In this document: piece after piece, positions 8,781 through 17,940 of the stretch | How the letters are laid out: each line of letters opens with the position of its first letter | Numbering within the stretch: the first letter of the stretch is position 1 | Assembly (NCBI GenBank): GCA_910585945.1 | Contig: CAJUHZ010000001.1 | Coordinates: 1-64,000, forward strand | Length of the DNA stretch: 64,000 bases | Reading direction: 5' to 3' | Source: an uncultured Bilophila sp. | GTDB lineage: Bacteria > Desulfobacterota > Desulfovibrionia > Desulfovibrionales > Desulfovibrionaceae | Translations under genes and position numbers: made by a program | The notes under the pieces: generated by a model | What the model was told of the DNA's origin: nothing | What the model saw: only the letters and a program-made list of their open reading frames with translations | The model's database searches: none

Positions 8781-10070
8781 ATGGCATTCTGGAACAGCCT
8801 CTCCGCATGGCTGGAAAAAAAGGCGGAACGCCTGGCCGCGCACCCGCGGATGCAGGGACGCCTCGGCAAGCTTGTGCTCGCCATCCCGCCGACGCCCGGC
8901 AATGCGCTGACCGCGATCCTCATCGCCATCGGCCTGCTCATCACCATCGGGCGTTTCGGCTTCGGGATCGGCGCGGTGACCAATCTGGACGACAACAACC
9001 CCTGGGGCATCTGGATCGCCTTTGACCTGCTCTGCGGGGTGGCGCTCGCGGCCGGCGGCTATGTCACGTCCTCGGCGTGCTACCTGTTTGGACTCAAGCG
9101 CTTTCATTCGGCGGTGCGCCCGGCTATCGCCACGGCCTTTCTCGGTTATTTCTTTGTGGTTGTGGCCCTGCTGTACGATGTGGGCCAGCCCTGGCGGCTC
9201 CCCTACCCCCTGCTGGTCTCGCAGGGGACCACGTCCCTGCTCTTTGAAGTGGGTCTGTGCGTGGGCATCTATGTGACCGTGCTGTTCATCGAGTGGCTGC
9301 CGGCCGCTCTGGAATGGCTGCTCGGCATGAAGCAGGCCCCGACAAGACTGATCCGCCTGCGGCCGTACATGTTCAGGATCCGCAAGGGCATCCTGTACGC
9401 CACCATTCCGCTCACCATTCTCGGCGTGGTGCTCTCCACCATGCACCAATCCTCGCTCGGGGCGCTGTTCCTCATTGCGCCGAGCAAGCTGCATCCGCTG
9501 TGGTACTCGTCGTTCCTGCCGGTGCTCTTCTTTGTCTCCTCCATGGCGGCGGGTCTGTCGATGGTGATTTTTGAAGGCACGCTGAGCCACAAGGCCCTGC
9601 ACCACAAGATGGACGCGACGCATCTGGCGGAAGCCGAAGGCGTGACGCTCGGTTTCGGCCGGGCCGCCTCCTTCGTGCTCATGGGCTATTTCGCCATCAA
9701 GGTGCTCGACATGACCATGGACGGCGACTGGCGCTACCTCGCCACGGGCTACGGGGCGTGGTTCCTGGTCGAACTGATCGGCTTTGTGCTGCTCCCGGCC
9801 TTCCTGTACGCCATTGGCGTGCGGGAAAAGCGCATTCCGGTCATCCGCTGGGCTTCCGCCCTGACAGTGCTCGGCATCGTGATCAACCGCTTCAACATCT
9901 GCCTTGTCGGCTTCAACTGGCAACTGCCGCCGGATCAGCGCTACTTCCCGAGCATCAGCGAGGTGTTCCTGTCGATCTTCATCGTGACGCTCATCGTCAC
10001 GGCCTACAGGTTCATCACGGCCAAGATGCCGGTGCTGTACGAGCACCCGGACTACAAGGACGCCCACTAA
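8781..10070 (+). CDS. hmcC: HmcC, NrfD/PsrC-like integral membrane subunit
   Basis: This polytopic quinone-interacting type subunit of the Hmc complex (429 aa) has about ten hydrophobic segments. The first spans roughly residues 38-58. The sequence NPWGIWIAFDLLCGVALAAG is typical of NrfD-family proteins. The start at 8781 follows the hmcB stop by one base and has a GGGAGAGGAGG site; a longer frame from 8730 would run into hmcB. It probably anchors HmcB and takes part in transmembrane electron or proton transfer. Confidence 0.93.
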   Translation: MAFWNSLSAWLEKKAERLAAHPRMQGRLGKLVLAIPPTPGNALTAILIAIGLLITIGRFGFGIGAVTNLDDNNPWGIWIAFDLLCGVALAAGGYVTSSACYLFGLKRFHSAVRPAIATAFLGYFFVVVALLYDVGQPWRLPYPLLVSQGTTSLLFEVGLCVGIYVTVLFIEWLPAALEWLLGMKQAPTRLIRLRPYMFRIRKGILYATIPLTILGVVLSTMHQSSLGALFLIAPSKLHPLWYSSFLPVLFFVSSMAAGLSMVIFEGTLSHKALHHKMDATHLAEAEGVTLGFGRAASFVLMGYFAIKVLDMTMDGDWRYLATGYGAWFLVELIGFVLLPAFLYAIGVREKRIPVIRWASALTVLGIVINRFNICLVGFNWQLPPDQRYFPSISEVFLSIFIVTLIVTAYRFITAKMPVLYEHPDYKDAH

Positions 10071-10092
10071 ACGCCGCTTACGGAGCCGCATC

Positions 10093-10236
10093 ATGGAAGA
10101 ATACCATACCCTGTACGCCTTCCTCATCCACACCAAAGGCTGGACGTACGCCCTCATGGGGGTCACGCTGGCGGGTCTCTTGTGCTTCTGGCGCTTTCTC
10201 AGCGGAAGGGACAAGAAGACCGGACGTCCCTACTGA
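10093..10236 (+). CDS. hmcD: HmcD, small membrane subunit, 47 aa
   Basis: This very short gene sits between hmcC and hmcE, with CGGAG upstream of its ATG. It opens MEEYHTLYAFLIHTKGWTYA, has one membrane helix (about residues 17-36) and ends in a basic tail (SGRDKKTGRPY). Position, size and single helix match HmcD of the classic operon. Its exact role in the complex is not known. Confidence 0.88.
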   Translation: MEEYHTLYAFLIHTKGWTYALMGVTLAGLLCFWRFLSGRDKKTGRPY

Positions 10237-10389
10237 GTTCCGGAAGCGGCGGGCGCATCGCCGTCCGCCGCTTCGCGGGGCGCGCCCCGGAACGCGTCCG
10301 CGACATTTCCACGGGATCGTCCCGCACGGCGTTGCGCCCCTGACGGCGCAACAGATCCGAACCTCATCCGGCATATTGAGGAGTCTCGC

Positions 10390-11070
10390 ATGTACGCATT
10401 TCTCACCGGCCCCATGCTCTGGCTGTCCCTGCTCATCTTCGTGATCGGGCTGGCCTGGCGGGTGGTCCGATACATCAAGGGGCTGGACTGGAAGCTTGAA
10501 CGCGTGGCTTACGGTCCGGGCATGAACATCGGCCTGAAAGGCGCTGTGACCTCGGCCCTGCAATGGCTTGTGCCTTTCGCCACGCACAGCTGGCGCAAGC
10601 AGACGTATTTCACCATCGCCTTTTTCTTCTTTCACCTCGGCCTTGTGATCGTGCCGCTCTTTCTGGCCGGGCACGCGGTCATCCTGCAGGAGCGCTTCGG
10701 CATCTCCTGGCCCACGCTGCCCATGTGCGTGGCCGACGTGTTCACCGTCGCCGGGATCATCGGCGGGGTCATGATGCTTCTGCGGCGGCTGGCCCTGCCC
10801 GAAGTGCGCTTCATCACCAATTTCTGCGACTGGTTCGTGCTGTGCCTCTCGCTCTTCACCCTGACGGCCGGCTTCCTTGCGCGGCTCGGCGCGCCGGGCT
10901 ACGAAAGCTGGCTGCTCTGGCACATCTTCGCCGCGGAACTTATTCTTATTCTGGCGCCGTTCACCAAGCTGTCGCACATCGTGCTCTACTTCATGTCGCG
11001 CGGGCAGCTCGGGATGGACTTCGCGATCAAGCGCGGCGGCGCCACACGCGGACCGGCCTTCCCCTGGTGA
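10390..11070 (+). CDS. hmcE: HmcE, NarI/DsrM-like membrane subunit
   Basis: This 226 aa integral membrane protein resembles the cytochrome b-type gamma subunit of nitrate reductase. It has about five hydrophobic helices (near residues 5-22, 73-95, 110-130, 143-163 and 175-200) and histidines in helices that could bind heme b (FFFFHLGLV, LLWHIFAAEL). It likely pairs with cytoplasmic HmcF as DsrM does with DsrK. A 153-base gap separates it from hmcD, and GAGGAG precedes the ATG. Confidence 0.92.
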   Translation: MYAFLTGPMLWLSLLIFVIGLAWRVVRYIKGLDWKLERVAYGPGMNIGLKGAVTSALQWLVPFATHSWRKQTYFTIAFFFFHLGLVIVPLFLAGHAVILQERFGISWPTLPMCVADVFTVAGIIGGVMMLLRRLALPEVRFITNFCDWFVLCLSLFTLTAGFLARLGAPGYESWLLWHIFAAELILILAPFTKLSHIVLYFMSRGQLGMDFAIKRGGATRGPAFPW

Positions 11071-11093
11071 TCGGTTCCGTCGTGAAAGGAAAA

Positions 11094-11210
11094 GGGCCGG
11101 CGACGGCCCGCCAACAAACCGTTCGCCCCGGCGGCCTCACGCCGCCGCAGGCGCGACGCCAGCAGACCCGACAGGGTTTGCCGTCAAGCCGAGGAGGCCG
11201 CCCGGCCTCC
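11094..11210 (+). other. Three GC hairpins between hmcE and hmcF
   Basis: The hairpins are GGGCCG/CGGCCC near 11094, GGCGGC/GCCGCC at 11130-11146, and GGAGGCC/GGCCTCC at 11193-11210. None has a T-run. In a polycistronic mRNA such stems usually act as processing or stability barriers. That use here is an inference. Confidence 0.45.
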
Positions 11211-11229
11211 TTCGCCCCGGAGGAATCCC

Positions 11230-12618
11230 ATGCCTGAAGGCATCTATTGCAATCGCCGTCCCATCACCACCGAGGAGGACCTCAAGGCCCTGCTCGCGGA
11301 CAAGGGCGGACAAAAGTACTACCAGGAAATGGAACAGCTTGAGGTGGATACGCTCGCTCTGGCGCACGCGCTGGAAACCACCTGCAAATCGCGCACGCGC
11401 ACCTGGCTTGAAATCTGCGCGCACTGCGGCCTGTGCGCCGACAGTTGTTTCCTCTATCTCGCCAACAACCGCGATCCGGAACAGGTTCCCTCGTACAAGA
11501 TTCAGTCCACCCTCGGGGAAATGTTGCGGCGCAACGGCAATGTGGACACGGCCTTCATGATCAAGGCCATGGAAGTGGCCTGGGCCAAATGCACCTGCTG
11601 CAACCGTTGCGGCACCTACTGCCCGCACGGCATCGACATGGGCGTGATGTTCAGCTACCTGCGCGGTCTCCTGTACGCACAGGGCTTTGTGCCGTGGGAA
11701 CTCAAAATCGGCGCGGGCATGCACCGCGTCTACGGCGCGCAAATGGACGTGACCACCGAAGACTGGGTGGACACCTGCGAATGGATGGCCGAAGAAACCG
11801 AAGCCGAATGGCCGGGCCTGACCATCCCCGTGGACAAGGAAGACTGCGACGTCATGTACATCCTCAACGCCCGCGAACCCAAGCACTACCCCGAAGACGT
11901 GGCCCAGGCCGCCATTCTCTTCCATGTGGCGGGCGAAAAATGGACCGTGCCCTCAGTCGGGTGGGAAAACACCTCCCTCGCCATGTTCGCCGGGGACTGG
12001 GAAGCCTGCGCACAGAACATCAAGCGCATCTACGGCGCGGTGGATCGTCTGCGCCCGAAAATGGTGGTGGGGACGGAATGCGGCCACGCTCACCGCGCCA
12101 CCGTTGTTGAAGGCCCCTACTGGGCCGGCCGGCCCGACGGCAAACCGCCCGTGCCCTTTGTGCACTATGTGGAATGGCTGGCCAATGCCCTGCGGAGCGG
12201 CAAGCTGAAAATCGACCCGTCCAAGAAACTGAAAATGCCCGTGACCCTGCAGGATTCCTGCAACTACATCCGCAACAACGGGCTGGCCAAGCACACCCGC
12301 TACATCATGTCCCAAATCGCGGAAGATTTCCGGGAAATGAGCTGCAACAAGGATAACAACTTCTGTTGCGGCGGCGGGGGCGGCTTCAACGGCATCGGGC
12401 GGTTCCGCGCCCAGCGCGACAAGGGGCTGTACATGAAACTCCAGCAGATCCGCGAAACCGGCGCGGAACTTGTCATTGCGCCCTGCCACAACTGCTGGGA
12501 CGCCATTCGGGACATGATGGAAGTCTACCACGCGGACATCAAGTGGTCCTTCCTCAAACCCCTGATCATCGACATGCTTGAAGTGCCGCCCCACCTGAAA
12601 CCGCAGGAAGACGAATAG
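11230..12618 (+). CDS. hmcF: HmcF, cytoplasmic HdrD/DsrK-like iron-sulfur subunit
   Basis: This is the cytoplasmic face subunit of the Hmc complex (462 aa), related to heterodisulfide reductase HdrD. Two [4Fe-4S] sites are visible: C63/66/69/73 (CAHCGLCADSC) and C121/124/127/131. A CCG domain follows, with CNYIRNNG, then CCGGGGGFNG near residue 379, and CHNCWD. GGAGG precedes the ATG. The likely job is to deliver electrons to a cytoplasmic thiol/disulfide or sulfite-reduction partner. The physiological partner is unproven. Confidence 0.93.
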   Translation: MPEGIYCNRRPITTEEDLKALLADKGGQKYYQEMEQLEVDTLALAHALETTCKSRTRTWLEICAHCGLCADSCFLYLANNRDPEQVPSYKIQSTLGEMLRRNGNVDTAFMIKAMEVAWAKCTCCNRCGTYCPHGIDMGVMFSYLRGLLYAQGFVPWELKIGAGMHRVYGAQMDVTTEDWVDTCEWMAEETEAEWPGLTIPVDKEDCDVMYILNAREPKHYPEDVAQAAILFHVAGEKWTVPSVGWENTSLAMFAGDWEACAQNIKRIYGAVDRLRPKMVVGTECGHAHRATVVEGPYWAGRPDGKPPVPFVHYVEWLANALRSGKLKIDPSKKLKMPVTLQDSCNYIRNNGLAKHTRYIMSQIAEDFREMSCNKDNNFCCGGGGGFNGIGRFRAQRDKGLYMKLQQIRETGAELVIAPCHNCWDAIRDMMEVYHADIKWSFLKPLIIDMLEVPPHLKPQEDE

Positions 12619-12638
12619 ACAACCTGGCGTACATACAA

Positions 12639-12670
12639 GGCGGCTCCAAACGGGGCCGCCTTTCGTTTTT
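12639..12670 (+). terminator. Intrinsic terminator of the hmc operon
   Basis: A 9 bp stem GGCGGCTCC / GGGGCCGCC (one T.G wobble) with an AAAC loop is followed by TTTCGTTTTT. It lies 20 bases after the hmcF stop and separates the operon from the MATE gene. Confidence 0.9.
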
Positions 12671-12718
12671 GCCTGTATGCGTTTTGTCGGCAGATGACCA
12701 TCCGGAAGAGGAAACGAC

Positions 12719-14098
12719 ATGAAAATCAATACGGCTGGCGGGGTGCTCTCCGGGCCGATCTTTTCCACATTCCTGCACCAGAGCATTCCCTGGTCTCTTT
12801 CCATGCTTGCATCCGGTTCGGCAGCCATTGTTGACGGCATCTTCATCGGCCGTTACGCTGGCGCACTGCCTCTGGCTTCGGTAAATATCGTCATGCCGGT
12901 ATTCAGTCTGTTGTACGGCATGGGCATCATGCTTGCTTCAGGCGGCGCGGCGGTGACGGGGGACCACATGGGCAGGGGCGACATGCGGGCGGCATCGGCC
13001 ATGCTGCTCAAAACCCTGATTTCCGTAGGGCTTGCATCTCTGGCTTTCTGCCTGGCGGCCTTCATCATGCGGGAAAAACTGCTCGCCTTTTTGGGCGCTG
13101 ATGAAGTCCTGCTCAAGGATTGCGCCGCCTATCTTGGCGTTCTGCTGCTGTTTTTCCCTGTTTTCCCGTTATGCATTGCTCTTTCCTATTTTGTCCGGAT
13201 GGATCAGCGCCCCATGCTGGCCAGCATGGGTCTCATCCTGTGTTCCGTACTGAATGTCGCACTGGACGCATGGCTGATAGGCGCGGCGCGCCTGGGCGTG
13301 TACGGGGCGGCTCTGGCGACGGGCATATCCTATTGCGTGCCCTGCCTGCTCTACGCTTCCCATTTCTTCTCTTCGCGTTCGTCGTACATCCTGCCGGGTT
13401 CTCTGGGAAAGTGGAGCGAAATGGTCAAGGCCGCGTGGAACGGGTCCTCGGAATGCATCAATGAAACTTCAGCCGGCATCATCATCTGGCTTTTCAATCT
13501 GATTCTCATGGATCGCATGGGCGGATTGGGCGTGGCCGCATTTACGACAGTCGGGTATGTGATCATGCTGGGGGGGCTGCTCAGCTACGGTTTTGCCGAT
13601 TCCCTTGTCCCAATCGTCAGCGTCAATAACGGAGCGCGGCACTACGAACGCACGCGCCGCTTTTTGTACAGCGCGGCTGTCATGGTCTTCTGTCTGGGAC
13701 TGCTGATGTTCCTGTTCCTCAGCTTTTGGCCGACGACAGTGACCCGATTCTTTCTCCCCGGAGAGCAGGGAGCGCAGACGATCGCCCTTTCGTTCTTGCG
13801 GGCCGCGCGCTGGGGCCTTTTGTTCATGGGGCTGAACATGGTTCTTGCGTCGTATTTCACCGGGCGGCTTTGGGCGGCGAAATCCTTTTTTGTCGCGTTT
13901 TGCCGCAGTCTCGCGCTCCCGCTGCTTCTGTTGTGGCTTTTACCGTCGAAGCTGGGCGAAGACGGCATTTTCTATGTTTCATCCGTGGCCGAATCCGCAA
14001 CATTCCTCCTTGCGGGCGGAATCTTCCTGTTAACAATCCGCAATGACGCATCCCGAAACAGCAACCTTCGAAGAAATCCGGAAAATTCTGGAGCGTGA
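12719..14098 (+). CDS. MATE family efflux transporter
   Basis: This 459 aa protein has about twelve membrane helices in two similar halves. It includes MATE hallmarks such as ALPLASVNIVMPVFSLLYGM in the first half and MGLILCSVLNVALDAWLI, a typical N-D-P-like helix region, near the middle. Such proteins export cationic drugs or metabolites using Na+ or H+ gradients; the substrate cannot be read here. AAGAGGAAA precedes the ATG. It has its own transcription unit after the hmc terminator, and a small frame overlaps its 3' end. Confidence 0.88.
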   Translation: MKINTAGGVLSGPIFSTFLHQSIPWSLSMLASGSAAIVDGIFIGRYAGALPLASVNIVMPVFSLLYGMGIMLASGGAAVTGDHMGRGDMRAASAMLLKTLISVGLASLAFCLAAFIMREKLLAFLGADEVLLKDCAAYLGVLLLFFPVFPLCIALSYFVRMDQRPMLASMGLILCSVLNVALDAWLIGAARLGVYGAALATGISYCVPCLLYASHFFSSRSSYILPGSLGKWSEMVKAAWNGSSECINETSAGIIIWLFNLILMDRMGGLGVAAFTTVGYVIMLGGLLSYGFADSLVPIVSVNNGARHYERTRRFLYSAAVMVFCLGLLMFLFLSFWPTTVTRFFLPGEQGAQTIALSFLRAARWGLLFMGLNMVLASYFTGRLWAAKSFFVAFCRSLALPLLLLWLLPSKLGEDGIFYVSSVAESATFLLAGGIFLLTIRNDASRNSNLRRNPENSGA

Positions 14099-14318
14099 AA
14101 TCGCCGCCAGCGAAGATGTGGCAAAAATTGTGATCAAGCCCAACAAGAAAGAAGACGTGCTCACCTTCCTCAACGGCACGCTTGGCTTCCGCCGCGCCCA
14201 TCCCGAATATCCATCATCGCCGGGCAGTGGCGATGTGGGGCGCATCACGCGGCTGATTGGCGGGTTGATTGATGAAAACTCTTCAGGGGTAAATAAAATA
14301 TCTTTTTATTTCAAGTGA
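14043..14318 (+). CDS. Hypothetical protein overlapping the MATE gene, 91 aa
   Basis: The frame starts inside the last 56 bases of the transporter gene in another register and continues 220 bases beyond it. The sequence looks protein-like (EEIRKILEREIAASEDVAKI, then VIKPNKKEDVLTFLNGTLGF): a charged helix followed by a short hydrophobic strand, with no membrane segment. No family is recognised. The start has no clear Shine-Dalgarno, so a later start or no gene at all is possible. It is followed by a strong bidirectional terminator. Confidence 0.4.
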   Translation: MTHPETATFEEIRKILEREIAASEDVAKIVIKPNKKEDVLTFLNGTLGFRRAHPEYPSSPGSGDVGRITRLIGGLIDENSSGVNKISFYFK

Positions 14319-14480
14319 TTATCATGAATCATGCGATTGCCCTGTCCAGATAGCTGATTCAATGCCAATCAAACGGTTCGATATGGAAAAGCGTCGGCCA
14401 GGGAGCGTGTCTTTCTGGCCGGCGTGCGGGCGAGCGGCCTTCCGGCTTGCGAATCGGCCTGTGAACGAGCCGACATGTGC

Positions 14481-14513
14481 AAAAGCCACCGGCAATGCCG
14501 ATGGCTTTTGTTT
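14481..14513. terminator. Bidirectional intrinsic terminator
   Basis: AAAAGCCA and TGGCTTTT form an 8 bp stem, with CGGC/GCCG continuing above one mismatch. T-runs occur on both strands. It lies in the 307-base gap between convergent genes, the MATE/hypothetical pair on plus and the TPR gene on minus. Nothing else is seen in that gap. Confidence 0.85.
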
Positions 14514-14625
14514 CTGACGCCTGAAAGGATGACCTTCCCGAAAGGCATGGTTCCGCTGTCCACAGCGGCCCTGCTCCCGCGTCGGACTGCCCGCCTGACA
14601 GAAGAAGTCGTGCGGGAAGTGACGC

Positions 14626-15435
14626 CTACTGTTTCTTGCCCAGGCGGTTTTCCGCGTATTCCTTCAGCTTTTGCGCCTCGACAAAGTCCGGCCGGATCTT
14701 GAGCGCGCCGGACGCGGCCAGGACGGCCCTGTCCCAGCGTTCCCAATCCAGATACAGACGCCCCAGGTTGAAAAAGAGATTCGGATCCCGCCCCAGGTAG
14801 TTGGCCGCGCGGAGGTAGTATTTCTCCGCCGTGGGAAAGTCCCCGGTCTTGCGAAGGGCGATGCCGATGCTGTTGTAGAGGTAGACAAGTTCAGGCTTGA
14901 GCTTGAGGGCGGTTTCCAGATAGCCGATAGCGTCCTCATACGCGCGGTATTGCAGGTAGAGTTCGCCTATCTGCCCGTACAGCTCCGGTTCGTCCTTGTT
15001 TTCCTTGGCCAGGGTGGTGAATGCCGCGCGGGCCTTGTTCAAATCGCCCTGTTCAAGGCAGATCCGGCCTTCTTCAAGGAGTTTTTTTCTGCGTTCTTCC
15101 TTCAGGCGCACGGCTTCCTGCACGGCGTCCCGCATATTGGCATCCACGCTTTCCAGCAACGCCCGGACTTCATCAAGGAGTTGCCGTTCGTTGCCCGCCG
15201 TGTAGACAATATTGGCCGGATGCAGTTTTTTAACCGTGGGATCCGCCATGATGGAATAAATCGCATCTTCCAGCAGGTGAGCGAATTCATCCTTCTCGGA
15301 CTTCATGAGCGGATTCTTGAGAACGATCAGCAGTGTGGAGTGCAGGGCCTGGATGGCGGGCAGGGGTTTGCCCGTCCGCAGATAGGTGCGGATCTGGGCA
15401 AGCTGCTGCCGGGCTTTTGTGAGTTCGTTGGACAT
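14626..15435 (-). CDS. Tetratricopeptide repeat protein, 269 aa
   Basis: The C-terminal half contains at least three TPR units with the usual spacing. One is GEKGRICLEQGDLNKARAAF-like at about residues 120-150. Another is ELYGQIGELYLQYRAYEDAI at 155-185. A third is LVYLYNSIGIALRKTGDFPT, followed by LFFNLGRLYLDWERWDRAV. The N-terminal half is helical and charged. No signal peptide is present, so a cytoplasmic scaffold role is likely. AGAGGT precedes the ATG. It follows carA on the same strand after 85 bases. Confidence 0.85.
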   Translation of the reverse strand: MSNELTKARQQLAQIRTYLRTGKPLPAIQALHSTLLIVLKNPLMKSEKDEFAHLLEDAIYSIMADPTVKKLHPANIVYTAGNERQLLDEVRALLESVDANMRDAVQEAVRLKEERRKKLLEEGRICLEQGDLNKARAAFTTLAKENKDEPELYGQIGELYLQYRAYEDAIGYLETALKLKPELVYLYNSIGIALRKTGDFPTAEKYYLRAANYLGRDPNLFFNLGRLYLDWERWDRAVLAASGALKIRPDFVEAQKLKEYAENRLGKKQ

Positions 15436-15520
15436 GCCTTACCTCTTTTGCGAGAGACGTAGCGTCTGCCTGAAAAAACGGACGCTTCTCGCGGATCAGG
15501 ACCTGTTTTGCAATCAGATC

Positions 15521-16651
15521 TCAGCAATGGGCGCTTTCGCGCACGAGTTCCCGAAACCGGGCGAAAAAATACCGGCTGTCGCTGGGGCCGGGAGAAGCTT
15601 CCGGATGGTGCTGAACGGTAATGATCGGCCGTCCCTTGTGGGCAAAGCCTTCGAGCGTGCCGTCGTTCAGATTCACATGCGTCGCCGTCACGTCGTTCAC
15701 GCCGTCGATATCAACACAAAATCCGTGATTTTGCGAAGATATTTCCACATGCCCGGTTTTCAGATCCTTGACAGGATGATTGCAGCCATGATGGCCGAAC
15801 TTCAGCTTTCGTGTCGTGCCGCCAAGGGCATGGCCAAGAAGCTGGTGCCCGAGGCAGATGCCGGCAACGGGATATTCCGCGGCAAGAGCGCGAACGGTGG
15901 CGATTTCATCCGCAAGCACGGCCGGATCGCCGGGGCCGTTGGAAAGGAAGACCGCCTGCGCGCCGCTGGCGCGAACCGCGCTCGCGCTGAACGAAGGCGG
16001 AACCACCAGCATGTCGAAGCCCTGTTCGGCAAGCAGACGCAAGATGTTCCACTTGATGCCGAAGTCATACGCCACCAGCCGCGGACCGCCGCCCGTCCAG
16101 GCGAACGATCCGTCCGCGCCAAGCGTGGCCGGGGCAGGCCCGGCGTCCGTCCACCGCCAGGGGGCGTCCGGCATGACGCGCGTCACCAGATTCTGCCCTT
16201 CCATGGAGGGGAGTGACCGGGCGCGCATGACAAGCTCCTGCGGGTCGTTCACGCTGGTGGAAATCATGCCGCGCATGGCCCCGTGGGCGCGCAGATGAAG
16301 CGTCAGCGCGCGCGTGTCCACACCTTCAATGCCGGGCACGCCCTGCTCCTGCAAAAAATCGGGCAGGGAACGGGTGGCGCGCCAGTTGGAGGGCGTTTTG
16401 CAGCACTCGCGCACAATGAGCGCCGCCGCATGTGCCCTGCCGGATTCCATGTCTTCCGGATTGATGCCGGTATTGCCGATAAGCGGCCAGGTCATGCACA
16501 CCATCTGCCCGGCATAGGACGGATCCGTCAGGATTTCCTGATACCCGGTCATGCCGGTATTGAAAATCACCTCGCCGCCGCTGTCGCAAGGGCCGGTAAA
16601 CGAACGGCCTTCCAACACAAAGCCATCTTCCAGTGCCAGTAACGCCTTCAT
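15521..16651 (-). CDS. carA: Carbamoyl-phosphate synthase small (glutaminase) subunit
   Basis: This subunit hydrolyses glutamine and feeds ammonia to CarB for arginine and pyrimidine synthesis. The 376 aa protein has the CPSase small-chain N-domain (GFVLEGRSFTG, FNTGMTGYQEILTDPSYAGQ). Its class I amidotransferase domain shows the nucleophile motif GICLGHQLLGHALGG and the histidine region HHPEASPGP. The longer frame is not used: the ATG at 16651 has AAAGGAAT upstream and the family N-terminus. CarB is not in the window. Confidence 0.96.
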   Translation of the reverse strand: MKALLALEDGFVLEGRSFTGPCDSGGEVIFNTGMTGYQEILTDPSYAGQMVCMTWPLIGNTGINPEDMESGRAHAAALIVRECCKTPSNWRATRSLPDFLQEQGVPGIEGVDTRALTLHLRAHGAMRGMISTSVNDPQELVMRARSLPSMEGQNLVTRVMPDAPWRWTDAGPAPATLGADGSFAWTGGGPRLVAYDFGIKWNILRLLAEQGFDMLVVPPSFSASAVRASGAQAVFLSNGPGDPAVLADEIATVRALAAEYPVAGICLGHQLLGHALGGTTRKLKFGHHGCNHPVKDLKTGHVEISSQNHGFCVDIDGVNDVTATHVNLNDGTLEGFAHKGRPIITVQHHPEASPGPSDSRYFFARFRELVRESAHC

Positions 16652-16759
16652 CAAGAATTCCTTTGTGATCCGGGATCGCTCCCGAAGGAGAACGCAAGAT
16701 TGCCGGGCCGCCGCAAAGCCCTTGCGGATTTTGCCTGTCCGCCTCGGCGGACAAACTCC

Positions 16760-16880
16760 AGTGTCCGATTGCAAAACCGTTCCCGCCCCCTCATGCATGG
16801 ATTGGTTTGCGGGACCGTTTGCGAAAACGCGTATTTTTTCGCTCGTTCACGGCGGCCATGCCGCCTCGCCGGATTCGCGT
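16760..16880 (+). repeat. Divergent copy of dispersed repeat family B (carA-kdsB gap)
   Basis: The block order is GTGTCCGATTGCAAAA, a diverged hairpin, GGACCGTTTGCGAAAA, a TTTTTTCGCTCGTTCACGG segment, then GGCGGccatGCCGCC. This matches the two full-length copies at 34156 and 44289. A further fragment of the same family (CCGCCGCAAAGCCCTTGCGG) lies just upstream at about 16709. The rest of the 271-base gap shows no gene. Confidence 0.55.
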
Positions 16881-16922
16881 CCGGCGGGAGAAGCCATTCC
16901 ATCATGAATGGTGCAATATCTT

Positions 16923-17711
16923 CTACCTGCGATATAATTGCTCCTGCCTGAGCAGGGCGCGCACGGCTTCGAGATCTTCCGGCGTGTCCACCCCGCGCGA
17001 ACGCCGGGCTGTCATGACGACGCGGATGGGGATCCCGTTTTCCAGCAGCCGCAACTGCTCCAACCCTTCAAGCCGCTCCAGCCGGGAAGGAGGAAGGGCG
17101 ACAAATGCCTCCAGAGCTTCCATGCGGAAGGCGTACAGCCCCACATGCCCCAAAAAACGATCCCTGTCGGTCTCCGCAGCGTTCTTTGATCCCGGCACGG
17201 GGGCGCGCGAAAAATAGAGAGCGTCCCCGTTGGCCGCCATGACGACCTTGACCTGATCCCGCGCTTCCGCCCGCTCCGGCGAAATCGCGCCGGCAAGCGT
17301 GCTCACCCGCACCGCGGGATCCACGAACGGGGCCGTCAGTTCGCCCAGCATCCGGGGGTCCAGCGCCGGTTCGTCCCCCTGGATATTCACCACCACGGCC
17401 TCTTGCTCCACACCGAGCAGACGCGCGGCCTCGCACACCCTGTCAGTGCCGCTGACGTGCTCCGACGAGGTCATGAGCCAGGGAACCCCGGCGGCCTCCG
17501 CCGCGCGGGCAATCCGTTCGTCATCGGTGGCCAGAACCACGCGGCGCAGCAGCGGGACAGCCGGATCGGCCGGATCGCGCGCCAGGCAGGCGCGTTCGTA
17601 CACATGCTGAAACAGGGGACGGCCAAGCAGATCCGCCAGAGGCTTTCCCGGAAAGCGTGTTGATCCGTAGCGCGCCGGTATGATGCCGTAGCGTGGCACG
17701 TCCTGAGCCAT
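16923..17711 (-). CDS. kdsB: 3-deoxy-manno-octulosonate cytidylyltransferase
   Basis: KdsB activates KDO to CMP-KDO for lipid A core assembly, so the cell makes lipopolysaccharide. The 262 aa cytoplasmic enzyme has the nucleotide-binding start YGIIPARYGSTRFPGKPLAD, the metal-site motif NIQGDEPALDP, and the signature GHVGLYAFRMEALEAFVALP. The ATG at 17711 has AGGAG nine bases upstream. It is followed by 271 bases with repeat debris and then carA. Confidence 0.95.
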   Translation of the reverse strand: MAQDVPRYGIIPARYGSTRFPGKPLADLLGRPLFQHVYERACLARDPADPAVPLLRRVVLATDDERIARAAEAAGVPWLMTSSEHVSGTDRVCEAARLLGVEQEAVVVNIQGDEPALDPRMLGELTAPFVDPAVRVSTLAGAISPERAEARDQVKVVMAANGDALYFSRAPVPGSKNAAETDRDRFLGHVGLYAFRMEALEAFVALPPSRLERLEGLEQLRLLENGIPIRVVMTARRSRGVDTPEDLEAVRALLRQEQLYRR

Positions 17712-17940
17712 TGTTCGTCTCCTGTGGGGCAAAACTTTTCATGCGCGACAGCCCCGCTTTACCGGGCGTCAAGTTACCCTAACAGGATTTTCGCCGGCGA
17801 TAAAGCCCCTTGTTTTGCCTGCTCGCGGCCGGGCCGCCGCCCGCTCCCGGACCCGGGACGACAGCGACGGAGCAGGGACCAGAGCCGGATCGGCTTCACG
17901 CGCGGTGAAAGCGATCCGGCCCGGGTTTGCCCGCGCCCGG

